Below, one piece after another: positions 1 to 13,200 of a stretch of DNA of 64,000 bases (its first letter is position 1; each line of letters begins with the position of its first letter). Source of the DNA: Atrina japonica. Lineage: Eukaryota; Mollusca; Bivalvia; Pterioida; Pinnidae. Under the pieces are notes generated by a model, which saw only the letters and a list, made by a program, of their open reading frames with translations, was not told the DNA's origin and did not search any database. Location of the stretch: positions 1,435,501 through 1,499,500 of the forward strand of contig BROG01000003.1 of the NCBI GenBank assembly GCA_030159075.1, written 5' to 3'. A program made the position numbers and the translations under genes.

Positions 1-169
1 AACATTTAAATCTTGACACAACAGCTTTAAATGTCACTTCACCTTTAAATGTAGCTTCATATGTATACTCAACTTCTGCCTTAATTTGGGTTTTTAAGAA
101 TATGCAAAATAAGTATTCAAAGCTGAGTAGTTTACATTTCTTATGTATGAGTTACAGAAATAGATGGAA

Positions 170-250
170 TGAGAAAGAGGGTGGAAGAGAGAGAGGATAT
201 GAGAGAGAGAGGATGGGAGAGAGAGAGAGTGGGAGAGAGATAGAGGGAGA
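170..250. repeat. GA-rich purine tract
   Basis: Interrupted GAGA repeats in the intron to the left of the first visible exon. Confidence 0.7.
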
Positions 251-677
251 ACCACAAGAATAGCGAGATACATTGCTGATTTATATTTCTTTTGTCAGTA
301 TCACTGATAACTCAAGTAATTCAAGCCTTAGCTCCGTTTCCGATTCTCTCCATCCTACGAGGATGCAGTGATCGTAGTGAACGGAATATAATGACTGAAT
401 TATTCGGGATATGTCACTGACAGAAATGTATGCACCAAGTGGTTGTTTTGTAATATAAATACATCATTTTATCTGTGTTTGTGTCTATCATTAAACATCG
501 CCATTGATTAGGTTGTGAAATATAAGGCATAATTTGTTTGTCTCATTAAATGTCACCTTTGACTGAGGTTTGAAATTTTAGGCAATATTTTTTTCATTTT
601 TCATCAGCTTTGTTTGGGGAGTCAAATGTTTTTTCTTATCAAAAATTTTTCCCTTGATTAGGGCCAATAGGAGGGGG

Positions 678-907
678 GGGCTCTGCAGCCAAGAAGTTAA
701 AGCATTGCATTTTAAACCAGGAAGTTTCTCACCTCTTGCCAGTACGGGTTCGAGCCCTGCAGGAAACAAAGATGATTTTGTGAGAAAGTTTGCCAGGTTA
801 CTGGCAAGATGGCCAATGGTCTCTTCCCGGGTACCGTTATAATGTAACAAGATTCTCTCTAACTGCCACCATATAACTAAATAATTGTTCAATGTGGCGT
901 CAAACAC
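678..907 (+). repeat. tRNA-derived SINE (family S1)
   Basis: The head has a degenerate A box and a B box (gggttcgagccctgcag), followed by a body shared with other copies in the window: tttgtgagaaagttt, tctcttcccgggtac, ctgccaccatataact, and an end near aatgtggcgtcaaac. It lies in intronic sequence. Confidence 0.75.
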
Positions 908-1140
908 CGGTAAAGCAACATAAGCCTTTTTTAGGATTTTTAAATATTTTCATATTTTTTCAGAACAACAAGAAAGACAATATGAAGCTGTGTTTAATAT
1001 TTTAGGCCAGTGTTTTTTTGTTTATCATTGAACATTTGCTTTTGAGTTTGGAATATTTGTCTTTCAGTTATCATTGCCTTTGACTTTGTATACATATTGT
1101 GGGTCTACACATATTGTGGGTTGACACTTTAGACATTTTT

Positions 1141-1238
1141 TTAACTTATTCACTCCTTAAAGACATACATGTATTTGGACTGGTCCAGATCATGGATTTA
1201 CAGAAGAGTCTGTGGTTTTTAAGGAGTTGATGAGTTGA
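1141..1238 (+). repeat. TTAA mini-element, degenerate copy
   Basis: About 98 bp with ends ttaacttattcactcctt and aaggagttgatgagttga. The core tttacagaagagtc is shared with the copies at 3520 and 15779. Confidence 0.65.
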
Positions 1239-1293
1239 TTTTAAAATCATTTTTCTGAGTTTACAACTAAGTTTTTTCTTTAATGTTTAACAG

Positions 1294-4200
1294 ACAGTTG
1301 GAAAGGAGTATCCAAGATTAGCCAACAGCTTTGTGGAGCCGGAGAGAAAGAAAAAGAAGCCAGCCATCAGGATTGTGGACCAGAGAAATCTAGCACAAGA
1401 AACTAAATTGACATTATACAAGGAAAGATCTAGAGGTAAAGTGAAGGGACCCAGCACAACAGAACAGAAATTCCGCCTCATGCTTGAAACACAGAAGAGT
1501 GCAAGTACAACAAGAAGTAAATCAGGGTCGTAAGTAGTTTACTAATGTTTATGACCCCCAAGATGGAAGATAAGGGGATACCGTTTTTTGACCCACCCTT
1601 TTGTTCATTTGCCTGTGTACACAATTTTGGTTTCCTTCAAAAATTTTCTTAAAATTTTTACCAAAATTTGATATGTTGTTACAAATCAATAATATATAGG
1701 ATGAATTCAGTTATGGCCAATATTTCGCAACGTTTGCCAGAGTTGTATCTTGTATTATCTCCATTTCCTTCAACAGTTATAAACCATTACCCTGTTCATC
1801 CCTAAGTATATATTTGGTATGTTCTTTCACACTGACTTAGACCAGTCTATTTAAAAATATGGTCTCTAGAATTGAATGTTGTTAAGCCAAATTACATGTA
1901 GTCATATTTTTGTGTTTGTACAGAGACAACTAAATACCGGTAGTTTTTCATAGGCATCAGTGCTAACGCTTTCCTGTATTTCTCATTTTTCGAGCTAGTG
2001 ATGACCTATAAATTATACATGGAATCAGAAAATAAACACAAACATACCATAGGCTTGAACATCTTGTTTTTCTGACTCATGTGCATATTTCAATCCCCAG
2101 CTATTTCGCATTGTATTGACAGCAAAATATCATTTCAGATACTTTTCAGGAGTTAAATTGGCTCAAATTATATCAAAGTACCGGTAAACATTATGCTGAT
2201 TCAGCATTTTCAATTCTAAAAATATTATTTTACTGTGTAAACATATAAAGATCAGTGCTAACGCTTTCCTGTATTTCTCATTTTTCGAGCTAGTGATGAC
2301 CTATAAATTATACATGGAATCAGAAAATAAACACAAACATACCATAGGCTTGAACATCTTGTTTTTCTGACTCATGTGCATATTTCAATCCCCAGCTATT
2401 TCGCATTGTATTGACAGCAAAATATCATTTCAGATACTTTTCAGGAATTAAATTGGCTCAAATTATATCAAAGTACCGGTAAACATTATGCTGATTCAGC
2501 ATTTTCAATTCTAAAAATATTATTTTACTGTGTAAACATATAAAGATATGTTAATTGATACAATATATACCAATCAGACGCCAGGTTACATATAAAATAG
2601 GAACTCCTGCTAGGCTTTCCTATGCTTTTTCAACCAACCAATTTCAGATGTATCTGTGTATTCATTTGTCTCTGACCTGTTTGAATAAATGAATGAAAAC
2701 AAGAATTTATTTTAATTACAGGACAATCAGACCAGGTATACCAAGAGCAATGACAAAATTGTCCACAGGTAAAAAAAAAATGTTTCATTTTGTGGCGTAA
2801 AAAATATTTTGATAATTTGTTTTCATGTGACCTCAAAATTCACATATTTGGTGTACATAAACAAAGTGCAGTAATGTGCCAAAATTGATGTATTTTTTTC
2901 TATGTTTCATATAAAATCCACATTTTATTTTTGAAAAAATTATCACAGAATCCTTTCCTAATTAATTGCAATTCAATTTTCTCTATACTTAATGTTTTTA
3001 AGTTTCTGTATTTATTTTGTTTTAAAGTTCTATTTTCTTTTATAGTACTGATGAGTTTTGCAGGATCAAAATTTTTAATGTTTATCTGAAATATGTGTAA
3101 ATAGAGAATTGTGACAAAAAGAGATCAATTTCCTATCAACATTGCTGAATCTTGAAAACAGAAACTTTGAACTTAATAAGAAAAAACATAATGAAATTGT
3201 TAGATATTTTTTAGTTTTTATTGTATTAAGTTTTTGTCAAAGTCAATTTAGAAATAACTTTCCATGAATGTTTTGAAAAATTGTGAATTCATATGGAATT
3301 GTTTAATTTTGGCACATCACTGTACATGTAATACTATAATGATGTTTTAACCCACAGTGTGCTACAAAATAACTTATCGGTTATGCTTTATACAAGTGTT
3401 TGTTAAAATGGTGCACCAACACAGCACACAGGTGAAGTTCACTTTAATGTATAGCACCGTTGATTCAAGTGATGAAAAAAAAAAATCAGTTATAAAAGGT
3501 ACAGTCAATCCAATTCTCTTTAACTCATTCGCCCCTAAAGACACATTTAGACTGGTTTAAGTCATTGATTTACAGAAGAGTCCATTCTTTTTCGGGGTTT
3601 GATGAGTTAAATGAGAAAGCTAGGATCAATAATTTGTAAAGTCAGGTGAAAAATTAAGTTTCAGAATACTGCAGTGTTTGATAAATTTTTCAAAATAAAT
3701 ATCACAAGGTATTATCATATTTTAGGCAGTATTTAATCTTGTGGTACAGTGGAACTTGTCTTGTAAGAGTCCTGTCATAAAAGACCACCTGTCTTGTGAG
3801 ACCACATTCTGAAAACCACTTACAGTGAATCTTGTATATAATGACCACCTTAGGGAGACACGGAATGCGGTCTTTATAGGGAGGTGGTCTTTAAATAGAA
3901 GTTGATTTCTACACAAGTGTTACTATTGGGGACAGTAAAAGATGGTCTTTGTGACCAGGTGTTCTTTATACTCAGGTGGTCGCTAAAACGGGTTTTACTG
4001 TAGTTTAAGATGTAATACTTTTGGTAAAACATCTTTTTAGAGATCACCCATTGTATGAGATCAGATTTCACTGGCAGAAGGAGTGTTTTTTTGAGACAGA
4101 TTTCACTCCATTAACCACGAATATAAGTGAAATTAATCCCACCAAATTAAAAGGAACTGTACAGTGGAACCCTGTATTAGATATTTGACTGTGCACATTA

Positions 4201-7200
4201 TACAGTTTTGTGTGCTAATGGTTTTGTTAATTTAAACCTGTACACACGATCAATATTCTATAATTACTTGTGTGTCTAATATTACATGAATTTTAATTTG
4301 CACCAATCCAAATAACGATAGCAAATTTGTTTTCACTGTAGTGAATTGGCCATGATATGTATACATCCGATTCAGTACTAAATACATGTAGGAAATGTTG
4401 TATGTTATCCAGACGAGCTACGGAATAGATTCATCAAGAAATTAAACAAAATGTTCATAACAGTATTTGTAACACAGCAATGATAAAAAAATGCCAATTA
4501 ATTCTGAAACTTTGTTCTATCATTATATTTCAAGTTTATTTGAGTATTTAAGATGGCGTAAGTCAAAATATGTCTGATTGCACATAAACCTGACATCTAC
4601 AACTGACCACTGTTATTTAGTACTGAAATAAATCTGGCCAATTGTAACAATAATGAGTGCATATAATATAGATCACTTCCTGTGCATGTTCTTTTTTCCC
4701 TTTCCTGTATGTATTTAGTCGATGCCGAGGAAATAAAAGAGGATGTTATTAGCACGAATTTTGATGACAGCGGCAGCGAAGGTAACAAGGTTTTACGAAT
4801 GTAGTGCATGCCTGCTCTCAGTGTACTTTAATGCCTTAGATTTTTGCTGTTTCTGACTAGGCCTCTATTTTATGCTTGTAAACATCTAAACAATAATTTA
4901 CAAAGAGTTGTAAAGCGAGATTCGGTAAATCAGCCGTATATTTGGTGCAAAGTTTACCAATCACGGATTTACACCCTTTTTTTTTTATTATTCTGCTAAC
5001 CAGAATTAAGCTATTTGTGTTCAATGCATGTATTCTCATTACTGTTAAACCTATCATGTGAGTCTGTAGTTGTTTGATGGATCATAAACAGATAATTTGG
5101 CCAGAACCAATTTTCTTGGTGAATTACTTTACAAAAACCAATTTTCTTGGTGGATTACTTTACCAAAACCAAACATCTTGGCTGATTACTCAGAACTAAT
5201 CTTTTTGGTAGATTACTTTACCAAAACTAATCTTCTTAGTGGATTACTTTACCATAACCCAGTCTTTTTGGTGGATTACTTTACCAAAACCACAGCTTTT
5301 CAAAATATCTTTACTGTATTTCATATTAATATTAATATCTGAATTTGTTTTTGAGTATCAATCATTGTCTAAGTAGACTAAGATGAAATCGTTGGATTGA
5401 GGGTCCATTTAAGGCTCATAATTACAAGGAATGAGTTACTTGTGCTTGACTTTTATGATGTCTATTTAATTCTGGTGGTTTTGGGCCTCTGAAGAAACTT
5501 TTTCAAAATTAGGCCAACCACCAATTTTGGCTTAATTTGCATTTGTAAACATGTTACCAATCTGCTATTGCTGGTCCAATTCACAAAACTTGACGGGGCG
5601 CAGTAACGTTTTCATTATCATATGGATGATTCTACTCACTTTTTGGTTATGACAAGCTAATTCACAGGAAAAACATTTTATTCCCCAATTGATACTCGTA
5701 GATATGTTGACAAGTAGGAACAAGTAATCGGGCCAGTGTAATTGTAATATTGTTCTCCTTTATTACCGGAATTTTTAAACTCATCATTGCCGAGAAGAAT
5801 CTCATGAGCACTTCCTGACAAGGAGGAGTTTAAAAATTCCGGTAATAAAGGATAACAATATTACAATTACATTGGCAGGATTACTTGTTCTTACTTGTCA
5901 ACATATCTACGAGTATCAATTGGGGAGGAAAACATCAGGAAGGGCTCATGAGATTCCTCCCCGCAAGGTTATTTTATTATATTTATTGTTTTCTTATGAC
6001 TAGATTTTGCATCTACGAAGTCTGTATGCATGAAGTATTTCTCTTATTATATTCCATATCTGTCACATTTCATCTTTTTGTTTATTGTGGATGTGTTTTT
6101 CATTTTACATAACATTATCTTTATTAGATATCATGTGTGTTACATTTGTTTAGTTTCATATTACATAAACATGTGTATTACATGTACATACATGTTATTC
6201 AACTTTATTACTTGATAGTGTGTGTAAGTTGTGTGACTGTCGTATTTTACAGTTTACAGTTATTTCATGGGTTTTATTTCAATAGTCAGAATATTGTCCT
6301 GAGGCATCAGGGAAGTTGTCGGAAAAATTACCCTCCGAGTAGGGTATTACTAACAATTACCTGTGACTTCCCTTATGACAAGGGACAATATTTTTTTTAA
6401 CCGTTGCCCTTAAACCTCTAAAATAACTGTTTTATTACCCAGTAATGAAATAAATGGCAAACAATGTTTTATAAACACTGCAACTTTGAAAATCACACGT
6501 GTATAATATTCACTGCCATGCTTGTATGATGCCACCATTTGATCAGTGATGTCACAGCTGTGAGTTCTTCAGATTTGGATGAAACAGTTAACTGTTGCCC
6601 AGTTGTGACAACACTGATAAAATGATGACATATTAAAGATGGAAACAGTCCAAAATGATACATACATTTTTATATCGAGTCTTGAGTAATAAATGCCCAT
6701 ATTGTACATCAAGTACATATTTTTCCTTGTTTTAGGTCTGTAGGTATATATTAACATATTTATTTCACAATTTCTTATATCCGGTACACATCTATAGAAT
6801 TATCGGTATCTTATATTTGTTTTTAAACAAAAAATTTTCATTGAATTATAAATTTTGTGATACTTAAAAATTAAGGTTTTGGCTTGATATTTTCTCATTT
6901 TAAAGTAATATGAGTATGTATTTACCAAAGTTTTTTCTCTTGACATTTTCAAAATAATTGAAGTTGTGAAAATTTTCCTAGTAATGTTGTTGATGATCAT
7001 TTCTGGTTAATATTAAGATAAGTGTCGCAAACTTTGCTGATAGGATTAATTGGACCTGTCTGCCTCTTATTAATTAAGTGTATTGATAATGATTAAAAAA
7101 CAATCAAAGTTCAAGTCATTCTGTATAGAATATTAGATCTACATATTTAATTAAATGATTTTATCTTTGTTTTTCCAGCAAGTGTATGGGACAAAATTAA

Positions 7201-10200
7201 ACCCAAAAGCCGGAACAGGGAGTATTCCGGGCTGAAGTGGGAGCGAGTCAAGGTATCATTACTCAAATAGTTTAATCAGACCCAAAAAGGCCCAGAAAAT
7301 TTCTGATGTTGTATTTATGTAAATTTCTTCAGTTTTTAGTAAAATTCATTTTTACATATGGCTTTATAAATTTCTTTAACAAAATAGCAAAGTATTAAGA
7401 TATAAGTTTTATACTGTCTATTAAAAGATTTGAATGATAAATCATTAAAACATCTGAACTCATTTTAGACCATAGTTCATAGAAATCTGATCTCCACCAG
7501 AGAAGAAGAAAGAGTAGATGCCGCTAAAGTAAGAATTGTATTAACTTGTATATTTTCTGACAGTCGGACAGTTGAATTTTTTTTTCAAGTTTTTTTTTAT
7601 CATTCCTGACTATTGACACATGACAGAGTTTTCAAAAAATAAAATCATACCAGTATTTGCCTGATTCTGGTATGTAGCATCTATAGAGTAATGGTTACAA
7701 CGAATTGTAAACTTCATGACCCCTGGGCGTGGGATTCTGTATATAGGGCAGAAATCAGATGACCTATCAATAACTTCTGGCCCCTTGTTTTCTATATACA
7801 TTGTATATAATATCTGCATTCAAAAACCTAAATAATGCTTTTGTGTTATGAGAGATTATAAGAAGATTGTATTTCATGACTGTGTTCTACTTATGAACGT
7901 TTCTGGTATGACACAAACGTCAGTCCCCATGTGACCTTGACATTGACATTTATGATTTGAGTTATCCATTGTATAAAAAAATCAAAAATTTTTATACCTG
8001 GTGAGGTACTATAATAATTACATTTGATGATAGATTGGTATGTCCCATGTACAGATGTAGGGTCTTGGGAGCCAAATATCAAAGGGGACAAATCTTGCAC
8101 AACAAAGCTGTTGTCAATTACTTATCAAAACACTAATCTCTGAGTTAATCTTGTTGACAGATATAAAACACATACGTTGTAATTGTTAGAGGATTCTTGT
8201 AAAATAATCATTCACAAATACTTAATGAATATCAAATATAAATGTTTTGTGTGAAGAAAACTCATTTTATGATATTTTGATAAATTCAACATTATCATCA
8301 AAGATAAAGTTAATAGAATTTAATGATTTGTATGAAAATTCACCTTTAATACCGTAATTTGTAGCAGTAGACAAACTTTTGTGTATTTTTAGCATCTTGG
8401 TTTGCTGCGATGTGGAGATGCTATGGTATTTTATGCCCTGAAAGAACATATGAAACTAGATGAGAGTGAGCGCGTCAGATACGAATCAGCAAAATCTTTG
8501 ATATTAGTTGGTATGTACATCATCTCGGGACAAAATATTGTTAAATCTTTTATTTGTTTTGTGTTAGATTTAATTCTTTTTTTTTTTTTTTTTTTTTAAT
8601 TTTATTGGTTCCCAGACAATATTGACTCTTGGAGGTGCTAGAGTTGGGATGCTCTAGAAACACCACCTTACACATAATGTGCATTTTACTTAAATTATAA
8701 TTAGGCATTGTTAATCTACTAAATTTTTGGATACAGTTTTATAACACGCAAGACAAGACAGACACATCACTTTCACCCTCCTTTCATACTATTGTTTCAG
8801 TTTTATCATGCATATTGCAGGTTTCCATTGTAAATATAATTATAATATGCTTTGTACATTTACCATTTCTAAACAATGTTACTTGTACCTTCAATTATAT
8901 ATTGGATAATTAAAACAAACAGAAGTATCACTAATTACAATGAATGATGGAAGCACCATTTTACAGAGGTTTTTTGTAGAGCATGCACTTATAACTGCAG
9001 TATCATGGAGTTCAGAAAATATAGTTTCCAATATAGCCCACCTCCTATTAAATATTTCCATTTCCCCTCTTACTTTATACATATATTTTTCAATTTCATA
9101 GTATGATTTTAATTGAGATTTTATTTCTTCACACTCCACACCTTATTAAAAAATCTTTTCTTGTAGATCTAATTTTTAATAAATATCATACAGGTGTTGA
9201 ATGCCTTATATTTTTTTACCAGTTTTTAGAAATAATATATCTATTAGCGTGAAAGCAACATATTCATTATTATTATTATTATTATTATTAATTCTTACCA
9301 GACCTCTCATAGAGAGTGAGGGCCAAGTCATTCAAAGCGTTTGCAAATTGGAGGTCCAGGTTTAAATCCCAGCAATGGATTATACCTGAAACTTTAGATA
9401 GGTATTTTCCGATTCACATAACTTGGCAGGGTGGAATAATCTTTTGATTATCATACAGATAATTTTACTTATTTTTTGGTTATGACATTCACTATAAAAA
9501 TACACTGGCAAGAGTAGTTGCCCTATTTATCATGATAGTATCCAGTGAGGAATAAAATGTTTTCCCCTTTGTGAGTAGAATCATCTGTATGATAATCAAA
9601 AGGTCACTCTGCCTCGTGAAGTTATGTGAATCGGACAATATCTGCAGTTACAACTTTTTTGTATTATTTTGTGTTTCTTCTTGTTTTTGTATCACTTTGT
9701 AAACTACTTTCAGGTTGTTGGGATGAAGAAGTGTTGCAAGTCATCTTGAAGTATCTAGTTATCGGTAACAACGATATACGACTTGATTTGATAAAGTCAA
9801 TGATTGATGGCAAGAATGTGCAGTACGTAAATAAGGTAAGCCAAATTATTGTTAGTGCAACATCTCAATGAAGTTGACAACAATTTATGCTGTTGTATTG
9901 ACATCCGGTTAAGAAGATCGGCTGAGGCCCCATTTACCTGCTTCTACAGTTCATATATCAACAAAACTGACATGGTATAGGTGTATTGTGATTCTAAGAA
10001 CATCCCCAGCTTCAGATGCTGGGTTTTTATTGTATTTTTGCAAAAATGTCCCATTTTTAGACTAAGTCTATTATCAATGCTGTGGTTGCCAAGATTTGAG
10101 GTCGGGTTTGCTTGTTTTTACTTCAACAAAACCAGCATGGTCTAGATGTCTTATGATTTTAAACAAATCCTGTACAACAGATGCTGAATTCTTATTGTAC

Positions 10201-13200
10201 ATGTATTTTTGAGAGAACCTGGTTTTAGTGTATCCAGGAAGAAACCACCGGCCTTCTGTAAGTAATCTTGAAAACTCTCTCACAAAATCAGCATAGGTTC
10301 CAGCGGGTCTCAAAACTGCACTGATTAGAGGAGAGAAACTTCATGGTTTAAAATGCAGTGCTATAACCACTCGGCCATGGAGTCTTAGCACAAAAATGGA
10401 TACTGTGATTACAATACAAGATTTGCTTTGAAAAAGTCTCCCCCCCCCATCTCGCTCTCTCTTTGTATACAGTGGAACCTCGCATAAAGACCACCTAGCT
10501 AAGGAGTCCACCCCACATTTCATGAATTTCCAGTCTCTTGATAAATATCTCATAAGTACGGAACCTCACTTAAGAGACCACCTGACTAATCAGACCACTT
10601 AGAGTCAGCCAATTAGGTCGTCTTAATAGTGAGGTCCAACTGTGTAGGTATGTGACTTTGTATATACAAATACTGTACAGGAGAAAATAACTCACGGTGT
10701 TAATATTATCTGTACAGTGAAACTTGTATATAACAACCTCCTTTGAGACACAAGAAACCTGGTCTTTATAGGGAGGTGATCTTTATATAAAGGCTGATTT
10801 GTACACAAATATTATTGGGACAGCAAAAAAACGGTCTTTTTGACCTGTAAGGTGGTCCTCATATACAGGTGGTCACTAAAGCAGGTTCTCTGAATTATAG
10901 AAATAGTCAATCATTTTTTAACAAAATTATGTATATATACATTTATATACATAATATAAAAAGTTACTGCCCATCCACAATAAAACAAAAAGTAATACAT
11001 GTAGTGCCAGGAGAGACAACAAAGTGGAAACTACAACCTGTAAAATAAAACAGCTATACAGTATATGTATGGGTTGTACTCTATATTAAAATACATACAC
11101 ACACACACCATCTACCTTAAATGTTCTTTTTCAGCATTATTGTCATTTTGATTCTATCGCATTTCCACTTAAAATATTCCATTTTTTTTTTTTTTTTTTG
11201 ATATTCAATTTTTAGCTAGCTGGGATAAAAGTCCGGAGAGCTGATGTCATACCACCAGTGTTGTTGTAGTCAGTGTCCATAGACAAAACTTTAACCTTGC
11301 CTATATCTTTTAACCACAAGTGACAGGGCTTTGATATTTCACATATACCGGTAGATACATTATGACCAGAAAATTCATTTGGTACTTTGACTTTTGACTT
11401 AGTGGCCTTGACCTTGGACTTAAATCCACTTTTCAAAACTTTAACCTGAGCTGAAGGAATCAAAATAATTACCATACCTTGACCTTAAGACTTGACAGCT
11501 ATGGGTCAGAAATCTATTTTGAAAATTTACACCCATTTCAGGCAAGCTTTGTTGTCTTCTGACAATTATTGTTTTCCTTTTTGCATAGAATATGAATATA
11601 TTCCCGGAGATTGTAAAGGTATTAAGTCATCTAAGTAGCAGTCCAGATCCAGGTGACCCTATTGCACTGGAAGCTGCAGTTCTTTTGGGAAGAATGTGCG
11701 TTAATGATGAAAATGCCAGAAACAAACTGAAAAGTTCACTTATTTCAGACACAGACACTCATCAACGTGCCAAGGTTTGTGTTCTTTGCTTTAATTTGAA
11801 TTTCTTGTTTTGAATAGATAATTACATTTGGCTTTAAATTAGCTGTTTAATTTTTCATCATGAAAGTTGTGAGACTTGTAGTTTTGATTTTTAAAAGGCA
11901 GGAAAGTTTACTTTTCTGATTTAAATTTGAGAGACATATGATGTAGTGAAATTTTAAAAACAATAAAATAATATTGCTCCAGAATCAAAATATTCATCAC
12001 GATCTCCCTTTTTTATTTACTACTGATACATTGAAATCAGAATCTCTTTAAAATTGTACAAAAACTCAGAATTTCTCCTTTCAGATATTTCTGTAATTCC
12101 AAATACAGTTAATGTTGCATTTAAGGCCACCTCTGTATAAAGGGCACCTGCCTATAAAGAGTATTCAAACATAACCTTTATTTACCTTTTTAATAATGAA
12201 TAAACCTCTTTATAAAGGCCACCTGTCTATAACGGCTGCTTTTGACTGTTTCCTTGAGTGACCTTTATTGACAAGTTTGACTATTTATGTATTAAAGTGA
12301 ACTGATTTTAATAATGTTAAATAGGAATGCATCTTAATAATAGGCTGTTCATTTTAGTTTAACTCTATTTTGTAAAACATGTAAAAGTAATAAATTTTAA
12401 GAAAAAGCCTAAAAATGTCAAAAGTTTAGGTTGTGACAAATCAAAATGGGATTGTCTTTTTTGCTGTTGATGTCAGCAGATTTGCAAAAGTTGCTCCCTC
12501 TTCCATGAATCTGTCTTGGATGTCCATGTAATAATTTTTTACGAATTCAGTTTTCCTATTATCTTGTTTCAGTCCTTAGAAATCCTTGTGAAGCAACTGA
12601 ACTGTACAGGAAAGGATATAATAATGAGCCTACTGGATTTACTGCTGAAATCCTTTGTCTGGAAGTACAGGGTTCTGGCCGCTGAGTTATTCATAACTAT
12701 AGGTACTCTTTTTTCCCCTGAACAATTTCCCCACGTACACCTTTTCATTGGTATTTTTATCAGATTTATTTGGGAAATATACATGTATATCTAAGCCTAT
12801 TGTTTTAACTTGTCAGATATTTATTTTCTTTATCAAGCCACAGCACCACTATAAACTAGCTGCCGCCAACATGTATTTTAGTATTGAGAGAAAGTCTCCA
12901 TTTGCAAGGTTCATTTATGCATTTTGTCAAATTTTATTGTAAATGAAGATTGTCACTTCATCTTTTTTCTTATTTAATAAACATACCTCTGTAAAAGTTC
13001 AAAAGGTCATTTTACAATTACATATATCCGAGCTGGAGTCTCCCATACCATCTCACATACTGTACAGGGATTTCATTCCATGGGTTGTAATTTTCACGTT
13101 TTCTCTTTCCTTTAACAGTCTCAGTGTTTTGAATGCACAGATTGGGAATAGCTTACAATAACATCATGTTTCTTAACCCTTTCACTGTTTCTTAAATTCA

